Shown here: one piece after another, positions 1 to 8,589 of the stretch | How positions within the stretch are numbered: the stretch's first letter is position 1 | How the letters are laid out: each line of letters starts with the position of its first letter | From: JBFLYN01 sp040756655 | GTDB taxonomy: Bacteria; Bacillota; Sulfobacillia; UBA8153 | Reading direction: 5' to 3' | DNA: 64,000 nucleotides | NCBI GenBank assembly: GCA_040756655.1 | Contig: JBFLYN010000002.1 | Location: 118,491 to 182,490 of the forward strand | Notes under the pieces: model-generated | The model's input: only the letters and a program-made list of their open reading frames with translations | The model's database searches: none | What the model was told of the DNA's origin: nothing | Translations under genes and position numbers: made by a program

Positions 1-79
1 TCGCCCGGTTTGATATTCGACCGCCCACCTGCAGGCCACGCTGCCGTGAGAGAGTCCTCGCCACGTGCGATCTTGGCCG

Positions 80-868
80 CTAGGCGAGATGGTCGTGTGC
101 AGAAAGCGGGACCACGTGGGGACACGGGTATAAGGGGTGAGGCTGCACCAGGACCTGGATGCCGTAGACTTCCTGCAGAAGGCCGGGGCCCAGCACTTCG
201 GCGGGAGTGCCACTGGCCCGCACCCGCCCGTCTTTGAGCATGACCAGGTGGTGACAGAAGCGGGCCGCCAGGTTTAGGTCGTGCATAACCATGACCACGG
301 TGAGGCCGGTGCTCGCGTTGAGACGAGCGATGAGGTCCATGATTTCCACTTGGTAGCCAATGTCCAGGTAGGCTGTGGGTTCATCGAGCATGAGCAGCCT
401 CGGTTCCTGGGCCAGGGCCCGGGCCAGTTGCACCCGCTGCCGTTCTCCCCCGCTCAAGGTGGTCACCAGGCGCCCGGCCAGCCGGTCCGTGCTGGTGACC
501 TCCATGGCACGCCGGGCAGCCTCGAAGTCTGTTGCCTGCTCGCCCCGCATACCCTCTAGATGCGGGTACCTGCCCATCAGTACCAGTTCCTCAACGGTGA
601 GTTCCACGTCCACCTGCCCGTTTTGGGATACTACGGCCATGGTACGGGCCACCTCCCGGTGGGAGAGGGAATAGATGTCACGGCCGTCCACCAGTACCCG
701 GCCGACCCGGGGACGGAGGACCCGGCTGGCGGCTCGCAGCACCGTGGTCTTGCCCGAGCCGTTGGGACCCGCGATACCCAGGATCGCCCCGGCAGGCACG
801 TGGAACGAGACTTCGCGCACGGCCACGAAGTTACGGTAAGAGCAGGTGATCCTATCGACCGTTAGCAT
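80..868 (-). CDS. btuD: Cobalamin (B12) ABC importer, ATP-binding protein
   Basis: This is the cytoplasmic ATPase of a FecCD/BtuCD-type importer. Residues 34-41 are the Walker A GPNGSGKT, the Q-loop is at 81-82, LSGGERQ is at 138-144 and Walker B LLMLDEP at 158-164, followed by the H-loop in MVMHD. Length (262 aa) is normal. The ATG at 868 has a perfect AGGAGGTGAA ribosome binding site that lies inside the end of btuC, so the two are probably translationally coupled. The family also serves iron-siderophore and haem uptake. Assignment to B12 rests on the cobalamin riboswitch at the head of the operon (3011-3164), so it is inference from context, but strong. Confidence 0.9.
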   Translation of the reverse strand: MLTVDRITCSYRNFVAVREVSFHVPAGAILGIAGPNGSGKTTVLRAASRVLRPRVGRVLVDGRDIYSLSHREVARTMAVVSQNGQVDVELTVEELVLMGRYPHLEGMRGEQATDFEAARRAMEVTSTDRLAGRLVTTLSGGERQRVQLARALAQEPRLLMLDEPTAYLDIGYQVEIMDLIARLNASTGLTVVMVMHDLNLAARFCHHLVMLKDGRVRASGTPAEVLGPGLLQEVYGIQVLVQPHPLYPCPHVVPLSAHDHLA

Positions 869-871
869 GGT

Positions 872-1915
872 TCACCTCCTCGGCTTCTTTCGCCGCACCA
901 GCAAAAACAGAAAGAACGGTCCTCCTACCAGCGCGGTCACTACCCCCACCGGCAGTTCGGCCGGGACCATCACCGTGCGCGCGAGCAAGTCAGCCAACAC
1001 CAATCCGCTGGCACCCGTCAGGGCCGCCCCGGGCAAGAGCCAGCGCTGGTCGGGGCCGAGTGTCAGCCGGACCATGTGGGGTATGACCAGCCCCACAAAG
1101 CCGATAAGCCCGGCCACGGATACCGCAGTGGCGGTGAGCAGGGCCGCTGCTGCCAGGAGTTCTCTCTTCACCCGCTCTACGTCAAGCCCGAGGTGGGTGG
1201 CAGCTTCCTCCCCGAGCAGCATCACGTTAAGCTCCCGGCTGCGCCTGAGCAGGACCAGGGCGCCCAAGATCATGTACGGCAACGACAAGCCCACACTGGA
1301 CCAGCGGGCGGAGGTAAATCCCCCCATCAACCAGAAGATGACCTGTTCCATGCGCTGGCGGGACAGCACGATAAGGAGAGACACCAGGGCGGACAAGATG
1401 GTGCTCATGGCCACGCCGGCCAGGAGCAGGGTAACCACGGGAAGCTTGCCGTCGATGCGGGCTAGGGTGTAGACCAGCGCCAGCGCGACCACGGCCCCGC
1501 CGAAGGCGAAAGCCGGGATGGCATACTGGCCCAGGCCCCGGCCCCACCCCAGCACTATGGCCAGCACTGCGCCTAGCGCACCTCCTGAGGAGACCCCGAT
1601 GACGAAGGGGTCGGCCATGGGGTTGCGGAAGACGCCCTGGTAGGTTGCCCCGGCCAGGGCCAGTGCCGCGCCCACCATGCCAGCCAACAACACCCGGGGC
1701 AGGCGGATGACCCAGACTATGGTCTCATGACTGGCAGTCCACGAGGAGGTGGGAGCGAAGGCAGGTACCAACCTGCCGGTGATGATGCCGATCACGTGGC
1801 CAGCAGGCACCGGCACCGCACCCATGCCCACGGCCACCACCATCACCAGGACGGTAGCGGCCGCCATGAGCCAGACGGCGTGACGCCGGGCTTCCCACCT
1901 TCGCTCCAGGTCCAT
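872..1915 (-). CDS. btuC: Cobalamin ABC importer, membrane permease
   Basis: FecCD-family permease with about ten hydrophobic segments; it forms the transmembrane channel that hands B12 from the binding protein to the cytoplasm. The typical RLPRVLLAGMVGAALALAG and NPMADPFVIGVSSGG-like stretches of this family are present. An upstream in-frame ATG at 1969 would overlap btuF. I chose the ATG at 1915 because GATAGGAGAGACAGG precedes it, which gives 347 aa, normal for the family. It lies between btuF and btuD in the same operon. Confidence 0.9.
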   Translation of the reverse strand: MDLERRWEARRHAVWLMAAATVLVMVVAVGMGAVPVPAGHVIGIITGRLVPAFAPTSSWTASHETIVWVIRLPRVLLAGMVGAALALAGATYQGVFRNPMADPFVIGVSSGGALGAVLAIVLGWGRGLGQYAIPAFAFGGAVVALALVYTLARIDGKLPVVTLLLAGVAMSTILSALVSLLIVLSRQRMEQVIFWLMGGFTSARWSSVGLSLPYMILGALVLLRRSRELNVMLLGEEAATHLGLDVERVKRELLAAAALLTATAVSVAGLIGFVGLVIPHMVRLTLGPDQRWLLPGAALTGASGLVLADLLARTVMVPAELPVGVVTALVGGPFFLFLLVRRKKPRR

Positions 1916-1925
1916 CCTGTCTCTC

Positions 1926-2861
1926 CTATCTGAACAACTGCGGGTGTAGGCCCCTGGCCACCAGTTCAAGCCCGTCCACGATGCGCGGGCCGGGACGTGA
2001 GACCACGTCCGGGTCAGGGAACAATACCCGCTGGTTCTTCACGGCGGATAGCTGATCCCAGCCGGGTTTGGCCTGCAGCTTGGGGTATTCATCCTTGGGA
2101 ACGGCGACGATGATCACGTCCGGGTCCTTGGCCAGCAGCGCTTCCATGCTGTACTGGAGGTAGGCGAACCCTTCGGAGGCCGCGACGTTCACGCCTCCCG
2201 CCACCGTGGTCAGGTGGTCCATGAAGGTCCCGGGGCCTACCGTCCAGAGATCGATATCGATGACCCAAAAGACCGACGGTCTGTCCTTTGCGTCCCGGGT
2301 CTTCTCCTTGATCGCATGGTACCTTCCCCTCAGGGTGTCCACCAGTTGCTCTGCAGCTTGGGTCGCGCCGGCAACCTTGCCCACCAGTACTATATCCTCG
2401 AAGACTTCCTCGATGGTAGCACTCTGGGTTACCACGGTGGTCAGGCCGAGTCTCCGGGACTCTACTACGATCTTGCTTTCTGCCGTCCCAACCGCCAGCA
2501 CCAAGTCGGGTTTGAGCCCGGCGATGAGCTCGTAGTTTGGGCTCCACTCGTCTCCTACACTGGGGATGGCTGCTGCCTCAGGGGGGTGGTTACAAAAGCT
2601 CGTCCTCCCCACCACCTTGCTCCCCAGGTTGAGAGCAAACAGGATCTCGGTCAGGTTGGGGGCCATGGAGATGATGCGCCCCGGCTGCGCCGCGATGGTC
2701 ACCTGTTGCCCGCTCCGGTCGGTCACCGCAAGCGGCCACGGGCTGGGCGGGGGTGCCGGGGCGGGGGTGGGAGTGGCACTGGTCTGGGAGAACCAGTTAC
2801 ACCCCGAAAGCGACGCCACCAACATTACCACAAGGACAAGGCCGACAAACGTTTTGCGCAT
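1926..2861 (-). CDS. btuF: Cobalamin-binding lipoprotein of ABC importer
   Basis: Periplasmic-binding-protein family (BtuF/FecB-like) anchored as a lipoprotein: a hydrophobic signal segment ends in the lipobox LSGC with Cys21, followed by a Thr/Pro/Ala-rich linker. The body contains PGRIISMAPNLTEILFAL-like and DLVLAVGT segments typical of class III binding proteins. A GTG at 2879 is in frame, but the ATG at 2861 is favoured because GAGGAAGG lies 7 bases upstream and the signal peptide then starts correctly. It is the first gene after the cobalamin riboswitch and so captures corrinoid for BtuCD. Confidence 0.9.
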   Translation of the reverse strand: MRKTFVGLVLVVMLVASLSGCNWFSQTSATPTPAPAPPPSPWPLAVTDRSGQQVTIAAQPGRIISMAPNLTEILFALNLGSKVVGRTSFCNHPPEAAAIPSVGDEWSPNYELIAGLKPDLVLAVGTAESKIVVESRRLGLTTVVTQSATIEEVFEDIVLVGKVAGATQAAEQLVDTLRGRYHAIKEKTRDAKDRPSVFWVIDIDLWTVGPGTFMDHLTTVAGGVNVAASEGFAYLQYSMEALLAKDPDVIIVAVPKDEYPKLQAKPGWDQLSAVKNQRVLFPDPDVVSRPGPRIVDGLELVARGLHPQLFR

Positions 2862-2877
2862 ACGTACATCCTTCCTC

Positions 2878-2912
2878 ACGAAAAGAGTGACCCCGGCCCT
2901 TGGGGTCCGGGG
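2878..2912 (-). terminator. GC-rich hairpin, likely riboswitch expression platform
   Basis: Read on the minus strand, CCCCGG (2907-2912) can pair with CCGGGG (2891-2896), with further CCC/GGG pairing inside, followed by a T-rich run. It lies between the riboswitch aptamer and btuF, where a B12-controlled terminator would be expected. No antiterminator pairing was worked out. Confidence 0.55.
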
Positions 2913-3010
2913 TTTGTGTTCGGTTGTGCCGGGTGCCTCGCCCGGTCAGTCCATGCACCCCCCTTTCCTTCGAAGGCAAATGTGCACCGGCGCGGCCAAC
3001 GCCGCGCGTT

Positions 3011-3164
3011 CTTTCAGGCAGGTCTCCTGGCTTCGGATCATGGCCTGCGGGGGCCTTCCCGTCAGCTGACAGTGGCTCTGTCCCCTGGGCTTCCCGTTCA
3101 CAGTGGCGGGACCGCGCCGGAATTCCACCGGACTTCCCTATTCTCCCTTGAGGGCACCTGAAAG
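3011..3164 (-). ncRNA. Cobalamin riboswitch
   Basis: On the minus strand the sequence shows the hallmark blocks of the cobalamin aptamer in order: GGGAAGTCCGGTGGAATTCC, CGGTCCCGCCACTGTGAACG, GCCACTGTCA, GGGAAGGC, then GAAGCCAGGAGACCTGCC (the B12 box region). The ends CTTTCAGG (3157-3164) and CCTGAAAG (3011-3018) form an 8-bp P1 stem that defines the boundaries. In this family, bound adenosyl- or other cobalamin lowers expression of the downstream uptake genes. It sits directly upstream of btuF. Confidence 0.96.
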
Positions 3165-3184
3165 ACTATGGAGTTATCATGTCC

Positions 3185-3213
3185 ATTTTACTCCACCCGG
3201 GCGGTGGTGGCAA
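3185..3213 (-). promoter_or_regulatory. Sigma-A-type promoter of btuFCD
   Basis: On the minus strand a -35 TTGCCA (3208-3213) and -10 TAAAAT (3185-3190) are separated by exactly 17 bases. The start would fall near 3178, just before the riboswitch P1 stem at 3164. Confidence 0.75.
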
Positions 3214-3248
3214 GACCAACCCGGGCGGCAGCAAGACCATTGGGTCAG

Positions 3249-3270
3249 AAAAACCCGGGCGTACCCGGCC
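3249..3270 (-). terminator. Terminator of the 3.4-16.3 kb operon
   Basis: Minus strand: CCGGG-TACG-CCCGG followed by GTTTTT. It lies about 160 bases past the last gene of the operon and upstream of the btu promoter. The stem is short (5 bp), so confidence is moderate. Confidence 0.5.
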
Positions 3271-3430
3271 TTGGGGTGTTGGGCTCGCTGTTGCACCCGC
3301 TCACGTTCAGGCCATCGGGCTCTCCTTACCTCCTCTTAACCCCAAGGGTAGGTGGAAACGCCGGGGAAAACACCACTCTATGATGGCTGACACCGACGTC
3401 TTCTGCCCCCATACTGGTACAGGCGTTTGG

Positions 3431-4804
3431 TTAGCACACCACTTCCACGTTGTTCTCGGCCACCGTCACCACGGTGCCATCTAAGAGCTCCACGTCCACG
3501 GTGTAGAGGCTGATCTCTGTTTCTAAACGCACGCGACTGCCCAACACCGACACCACCCGGCCGTACTGGCCAAAGTGAGTAAGACGGGTGATCCTCACCA
3601 TAGCCCCGGGCACCAGTTCTCCGCCAGCGCGCGCTACCTGGACATCCGCGTCAGGTAGGTCCGGGGAGATCCCTTCCCCCAGGGGGATGATGACCTCCGG
3701 CCGGACGGCTCCCGCCCGGATCTGGGTGCGGCCGTTAACCGACGCGATGGCACCCTCGTAGGCGCATAAGAGGTTATAGGCACGCTGGGACATGGGCATG
3801 ACTCCGAATCCCCCGGTGATTACCACGGTGAGGGGGAGCTCTTCTTGGCCGGTGAGCCCTACCATGACCTCCCGGCCCAAAAGCTTTACCACGTCCAGGT
3901 GGTTGATCCCGCCCGAGATGAGCCCGGTGGCCTTGACCTCCAGGGCGCGGTTCATAGCCTCCAAGGACGCCAGGGCCCCACCGAATACCACGCATCCCTC
4001 GTGAGACGGCAGGATATCCGCGGCTTCCAGGACCCGGTCGGGGCCGGCAACTCGCGCCAAGGGCCCATAAGCCTCGCCACCCAGGCCGAATAAGCCTTCG
4101 ATATAGGCCGCGGCAGTAGAGACCTCGGCGCTGTCGCCCGGGTTGACTGCGGTTACCTCGCCCCTGATGTACGCATCTACCTCGGTGGGACGGGCGGGTC
4201 GCACAATGGTGATGGCGCCGGTGCGGGTGCAGATCTTCTCCACCACTCCACTGACGGGAGCATACGCGCAGTCCCACCCCAGGGGCGACGGTGCCGCGGC
4301 CAGGATCTGGCCTTGCTTTACCTCGTCTCCCTCACGGCAGTGAGCGTAGGTCCTCAACATGCGCGGCCAAACGTCCAGCTGCTTGGCCGCCGAGACCACG
4401 ACCACCGGCCGGGCAGAGCGCCCGTCCTCCCGGATGAGTACGCGACCGTGTAGCCGGGAGATGAACTCCACGACTCCCGTGACCGGCGACTTAACCACGA
4501 CGACTTCACCCAGGAAACCCTTGGTGTAACGGGCAATGATGTCACCACCAGTGACCTGGTCGCCCACCTGCACGGTCATGACCAGGTCCATGAGATCGGG
4601 CCCGGCCTTTTCCCTGGGCACCATGAGCGCCCGCATCACGTCCACAAAGTAAGGGGCGCCGGGCAGCAGGTCGGTGCGGGCCACTATGGTCGAAGGTTCT
4701 ACTGTCGAACCGGCACTGACCAGCACGTCACCGGGCAATGGCAACCGGCGCTGTCTGCTGACCCGGGCCTTCTCCATGGTCCTTACCATGAGGTTCTCGG
4801 TCAA
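3431..4804 (-). CDS. MutL-partner protein A (two barrel-sandwich segments plus KOW-like end)
   Basis: Function unknown; one of five related proteins here, each encoded directly after a MutL-like ATPase. After RRLPLPGDV near the N-terminus, residues about 70-130 and 155-210 form two GDxVxxGxIIA...PVxGVVExI units that look like lipoyl/RnfC-type barrel-sandwich domains without a modified lysine. A middle alpha/beta region carries GLTGQEEL and ITGGFGVMPMS, then NGRTQIRAGAVRPEVIIP, and the end (FGQYGRVVSVLG to VAENNVEVV) resembles a KOW/SH3 barrel. The start is a TTG at 4804 immediately after the MutL stop, chosen because GGGAGGTGG lies 5 bases upstream. An ATG at 4789 has no comparable site. No signal peptide or membrane segment is visible, so it is likely cytoplasmic. 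Confidence 0.75.
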   Translation of the reverse strand: MTENLMVRTMEKARVSRQRRLPLPGDVLVSAGSTVEPSTIVARTDLLPGAPYFVDVMRALMVPREKAGPDLMDLVMTVQVGDQVTGGDIIARYTKGFLGEVVVVKSPVTGVVEFISRLHGRVLIREDGRSARPVVVVSAAKQLDVWPRMLRTYAHCREGDEVKQGQILAAAPSPLGWDCAYAPVSGVVEKICTRTGAITIVRPARPTEVDAYIRGEVTAVNPGDSAEVSTAAAYIEGLFGLGGEAYGPLARVAGPDRVLEAADILPSHEGCVVFGGALASLEAMNRALEVKATGLISGGINHLDVVKLLGREVMVGLTGQEELPLTVVITGGFGVMPMSQRAYNLLCAYEGAIASVNGRTQIRAGAVRPEVIIPLGEGISPDLPDADVQVARAGGELVPGAMVRITRLTHFGQYGRVVSVLGSRVRLETEISLYTVDVELLDGTVVTVAENNVEVVC

Positions 4805-6613
4805 CTAGACCACCTCCCGGCCGGCATACTTCCGGAGAGCGCTTTCAGGGTAGGCATGCATGGCCAGCCACCAGTCCACGAGAGCTCGCCGTCGTAGAGC
4901 TGGATCCTTAGGTAGCTCCAGCGGGCGACCCCGTCCGTCCAGGATGAGCCCTACCTCTCCCCCGCTCACGTTGACTCTGAACGGCTGTTTGCGACCCCTC
5001 CCGGCGTCCCACCCGGAGCGAGGTATCACCTCTAGTTCCATCTCTTCCCCGGGTCCTAGCGGGACCAGCGCCATTTGACCAAAGACCAGATCCAGCTCCT
5101 GTCCGGGCATAGACACCCGGGCGATGGACTGACCCGGTCGCCCGGTGCCCGCCGGGGCCAACACCGTCCCCAGGGGAATGAGGCATTCCTGCCAAAGGGT
5201 GTCCAGCGCCTCCTTGGGCCTGAGGTCCAATAGCGCGCCAAGCTGGGGCAACATGAACACGCTGTCTACGAAAAGCCGGCACACTCCCACCGGAGCCAGA
5301 GCGTCCAGGAGCAAGAGAGCGGCCTGGGCCCGGCGCGGGGCGTGGGAAAGCACCCCTCCGGAGCCGATCACGGCACCCACTTCCCTCATGTCCACCAGGG
5401 GTTGCCCGGTGGACGTCTGGTCGAATACCCGGTCTGCCGTCCTCCTCTGGCGCACGCCCTTGAGCGTCACCGCCAGGGAGTTGTGATGCTCAAATGAGAG
5501 CCTGAGTGCATCCCGGGCCGCGGCGTGCTCCAGCAAAAGCTCGTCCATGGTCTCTGGCAAGGTCGTGGGCCTGATCACCTTGTTGGAATACCAGTTCCGC
5601 AAATCTCCCTCGGAGATGTAAAAGGGCAGCCAGGACTGCACCCGGTCCAGACTGGCTTCCTTCAGGACATTGCCCAGGCTGTAGCTCATGCCCAGGTTGG
5701 CGCTGACGGTGCGGTGGAACCGGCCACTGGCCACCGAAAACACATCGGTGGTGGCGCCCCCGATATCCAGGGCCACCACGTCCGTATCCAGGTACGCTGC
5801 AACCTGCTGCACCATCTTGCCCACGGCCATGGGAGTGGGCTGCAAGTGCCCGCCGGTCCAGTCCAGCAGGGTCTGGTAGCCCGGGGCCTGCGCCATGACA
5901 TGCTCCAGGAAGACCCGGTGGATCTCTTCCCGGGCAGGCTGCAACACCTCTTTTTCCAGGGTGGGCCTGATGTTCTCCACAAAAGAAAGCAGCATGCAGT
6001 CTCCCAGGGTGGAGGCGACAAATTCCCGGGCGTGCACGTTTCCGGCATAGATTACCGGCAGCCGAAAACCGCTGCCGAACCTTGGTTCAGGACTGGCAGC
6101 AGCTAGGTATTCGGCCACGGCACCGACGTGACTGGGCAGGCCTTCGTCGGTTCCTCCCGTAAAGAGGATCATGTCGGGCCGCAGTTCTCGTACCCTCTGG
6201 ATGCGCTCCACCACCAGGCGGGCATCATCCATGGAGATCACGTCCATGACGATGGCCCCGGCTCCGAGTGCCGCCCGCTGGGCACTTTCGGCGGTCAAGT
6301 TCCGGACTAGCCCGGTAACTAGCATCTGCAGGCCGCCTCCGGCCGACGATGTGGCCAAAAAGAGGTCGGCGCCCCGGGATGACGTGCCCGGCACCACGAG
6401 GCGGTCTCCATCCAGGAGTGGGCGACCGGTCTCGTTGGCAAGCCTGCTCATGGCGTTTTTCAGCCCGATCATCACGTCCAGAAAGGGTTTTTCCACGGTG
6501 GTTGGCGCCGCCGCGCGCCCGCGCAGCCGGTACCCCTGGCCATGGTACTCCAGCAGGATGGCTTTGGTCGTAGTGCTCCCCACATCAGCGGCAAGGATCG
6601 TCCTGATCTCCAC
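4805..6613 (-). CDS. MutL/GlmL-family ASKHA ATPase A
   Basis: 602 aa, related to the methylaspartate mutase accessory protein GlmL/MutL (unrelated to mismatch-repair MutL). ATP-binding motifs of the actin/Hsp70/sugar kinase fold are intact: phosphate-1 DVGSTTTKAIL (10-20), phosphate-2 DIGGATTDVFSV (283-294) and adenosine motif GSGGVLSHAP (417-426). FTGGTDEG at 151-158 replaces the SGG(V/I)DGG seen in copies B-D. In known systems MutL accompanies B12-dependent mutases and is thought to be a reactivating or folding ATPase, but no mutase subunit is adjacent. The start is GTG with AAGGAGAGG upstream. It directly follows an FtsX-type permease and precedes partner A, all in one operon. Confidence 0.85.
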   Translation of the reverse strand: MEIRTILAADVGSTTTKAILLEYHGQGYRLRGRAAAPTTVEKPFLDVMIGLKNAMSRLANETGRPLLDGDRLVVPGTSSRGADLFLATSSAGGGLQMLVTGLVRNLTAESAQRAALGAGAIVMDVISMDDARLVVERIQRVRELRPDMILFTGGTDEGLPSHVGAVAEYLAAASPEPRFGSGFRLPVIYAGNVHAREFVASTLGDCMLLSFVENIRPTLEKEVLQPAREEIHRVFLEHVMAQAPGYQTLLDWTGGHLQPTPMAVGKMVQQVAAYLDTDVVALDIGGATTDVFSVASGRFHRTVSANLGMSYSLGNVLKEASLDRVQSWLPFYISEGDLRNWYSNKVIRPTTLPETMDELLLEHAAARDALRLSFEHHNSLAVTLKGVRQRRTADRVFDQTSTGQPLVDMREVGAVIGSGGVLSHAPRRAQAALLLLDALAPVGVCRLFVDSVFMLPQLGALLDLRPKEALDTLWQECLIPLGTVLAPAGTGRPGQSIARVSMPGQELDLVFGQMALVPLGPGEEMELEVIPRSGWDAGRGRKQPFRVNVSGGEVGLILDGRGRPLELPKDPALRRRALVDWWLAMHAYPESALRKYAGREVV

Positions 6614-6631
6614 AGTCCCTCTCCTTCCGTC

Positions 6632-7888
6632 CTAGAATCCACCGCAGCGCCCGCACTGGGCGCAAGAGGGGTTGGGGTTGAGGTAGACCCGGCGGTTGTA
6701 AAGGAGCTGGTCCACGGTGGCCCGCCGGGTCAAGGTGACCGGGATCCAGCTGCCCAGGACCAGCGCTCCAGCGGCCAGCCATGCCGACGCTGCCAGGGCC
6801 CCCACTTCCAGACGCAGGGCGGGCTCATTGTAACGGTTGATACCCCAGATCAAGCCGGACGCCAGGACCCAACCACCAAACATCCCAAGAAACGACATGA
6901 ACCCGGCCTCCGCCACCAAAAGAAGACCCAGCTCGGAAGATTCCAGTCCAAGTGCTTTGAGCGTCCCCAGGTACCGCTTTCTCCTAAGGAAAGAGAACAA
7001 CATGAGGTTGAAGAGCCCGGCAGCTGCAAGCGTCACCACCAGCCCCATGACGGCCCTTACCGGCGATAGCGACCGGCGGGTCAAGCTCCTGGCCAGTTCC
7101 TGCGGTGTGTCGCGGGTGATAACCACCCCTTGGGCGAAGAGCCCGCCCAGCTTGGCGACGGCAGAGCGCAGCGTGTACCCCGGACCCAGCCAGCCTACGA
7201 CTCCCCCGTGCACGGCCTCACCGAGAAGGGCCAGGGCGTCCAGGCTTACCAGGGGGCCAGATACTGGCGCCCCCGGAGAATGGTACAGGCCGGTGACCAG
7301 CACCCGGACTTCGTGCCACCCGGCCTGGCCCGGCACGCCCAGGGTAGTCACCATCCCGGGTATCATACCCCCGGCAGTATCCGGGAACACGGCGTGTCCG
7401 TGTACTCCGCCGGGCGGGCGGCCCACCGGCCAGCGGCCGCTCGTCAGGGAAAGCCCAGCCACCAGCCGGGAGTCAAAGCGCAGGCCCAGGGCGGTGTAGC
7501 GTCCGGAGGCCGTGTACACTTCCGCCACAGCCACCGGTTCCCAGTAGTCGATTTCCACCACCCGGAAGACCCGCCGGTCTATGTCGGCGGGCAGGGGCCC
7601 GGGCGCATAGGCCAGGAGGTCAGCCGGGAGGCCGAGGGGCAGGACCTGGGCGGCCGCCTGCCGGGAGGCAGTAGCCCCCACCGCCGTGAGCAGGATATAA
7701 GCAGCCACGGCCACGCTCACCACCACGGCCAACAACGCGCTTTGCAGGCGGTGCCTGGCCACGTGACGGCGGGCCAACGGACACACCAGGCGTAGGGAAG
7801 CCCCTAGCTGTCGGCATAAGTTCCGTCTCCACAAGGCGCCAGACTGACGGGAAAGCCACTGGCCCGCAGCAGTGGCCCAGCCCATCAT
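6632..7888 (-). CDS. FtsX/MacB-type ABC transporter permease with Cys-rich tail
   Basis: 418 aa with the type VII ABC layout: one membrane segment at about 48-72, a large external domain, then three segments at about 278-303, 326-354 and 370-390. Such permeases couple cytoplasmic ATP hydrolysis to extracellular or periplasmic work (mechanotransmission or lipid/peptide export). The end is unusual: TVDQLLYNRRVYLNPNP is followed by a CX2CX2C motif (SCAQCGRCGGF) that could bind metal on the cytoplasmic side. The start overlaps the preceding ATPase gene by ATGA. The TVDQLLYN segment recurs as TVNQLLYG in the permease at 63124, which also precedes a MutL-like gene. Confidence 0.8.
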   Translation of the reverse strand: MMGWATAAGQWLSRQSGALWRRNLCRQLGASLRLVCPLARRHVARHRLQSALLAVVVSVAVAAYILLTAVGATASRQAAAQVLPLGLPADLLAYAPGPLPADIDRRVFRVVEIDYWEPVAVAEVYTASGRYTALGLRFDSRLVAGLSLTSGRWPVGRPPGGVHGHAVFPDTAGGMIPGMVTTLGVPGQAGWHEVRVLVTGLYHSPGAPVSGPLVSLDALALLGEAVHGGVVGWLGPGYTLRSAVAKLGGLFAQGVVITRDTPQELARSLTRRSLSPVRAVMGLVVTLAAAGLFNLMLFSFLRRKRYLGTLKALGLESSELGLLLVAEAGFMSFLGMFGGWVLASGLIWGINRYNEPALRLEVGALAASAWLAAGALVLGSWIPVTLTRRATVDQLLYNRRVYLNPNPSCAQCGRCGGF

Positions 7889-8589
7889 GGCTTCATCACC
7901 CCGGCCCGTTCCTCAACGCGCACCACCGTCCCGTCCAGCATGTGCACGACCTTGGTAGCATATTCCACGAAAGCCTGGTCATGGGAGGCGATCACGAAGG
8001 TCTGGCCGTGCCGGGAGTTGAACCGGGCGAATAGGTCCATAACCTGACAGCCGCTTTGGGAGTCCAGGTTACCCGTGGGCTCATCAGCCAGCACCACAGC
8101 CGGGCGGTTGGCCAGCGCCCGGGCCACGGCCACTCGCTGCTGCTCGCCGCCGGACAGCTCATGGGGGGAGTGGGCGGCCCGATCGACCATGCCCACTTCG
8201 TCCAGGAGCTCCAGGGTACGGCGGGCCACTTCCCGGTCGTCAACACCCGTGATGCGCATGGGCAAGGCGACGTTCTCCGCAGCAGTCAGGTCAGGGAGCA
8301 GGTTGAAAAACTGGAAGACAAACCCCACATGGGTCCTGCGCATCCGGGCCAGCTGGTTTTCCGAAAGACGGCTAAACTTCCGGTTCTGCAGTATGACCTC
8401 CCCGTGGGTGGGGCGATCCAGCCCGCCCAGGAGGTTGAGCAAAGTGGTCTTGCCACATCCGGACGGGCCCATGATCACCACGAACTCGCCCGGCATCACC
8501 AACAGCCGGACGTCCTTAACCGCGTCCACCCCATCGCCCACCAAGAAACGCTTATGTAGCTCATTGCACCTGAGGATAGGTTCACTCAT
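7885..8589 (-). CDS. MacB/LolD-type ABC transporter ATPase (first of two)
   Basis: 234 aa ATPase with Walker A GPSGCGKTT, Q-loop QFFNLLP, signature LSGGEQQRV and Walker B VVLADEPTGNLDS. This combination is diagnostic for the MacB/LolD/FtsE group, which partners FtsX-type permeases. It overlaps the upstream permease gene by 8 bases and the downstream one by 4, so it is probably translated with either or both. Substrate is unknown. Confidence 0.85.
   Translation of the reverse strand: MSEPILRCNELHKRFLVGDGVDAVKDVRLLVMPGEFVVIMGPSGCGKTTLLNLLGGLDRPTHGEVILQNRKFSRLSENQLARMRRTHVGFVFQFFNLLPDLTAAENVALPMRITGVDDREVARRTLELLDEVGMVDRAAHSPHELSGGEQQRVAVARALANRPAVVLADEPTGNLDSQSGCQVMDLFARFNSRHGQTFVIASHDQAFVEYATKVVHMLDGTVVRVEERAGVMKP

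Noticed and set aside
80..2861. Iron-siderophore or haem importer
   Set aside because: Protein sequences alone would allow it, but the operon is preceded by a complete cobalamin riboswitch.
2214..3161. Long plus-strand open frame across btuF and the riboswitch
   Set aside because: Antisense shadow in high-G+C sequence; no protein-family features, and the region is fully explained by btuF and the cobalamin riboswitch on the minus strand.
4805..6613. DNA mismatch-repair MutL
   Set aside because: The name is shared only. The proteins have ASKHA-type DxGSTTTK and DIGGATTD loops, not the GHKL ATPase motifs of repair MutL.
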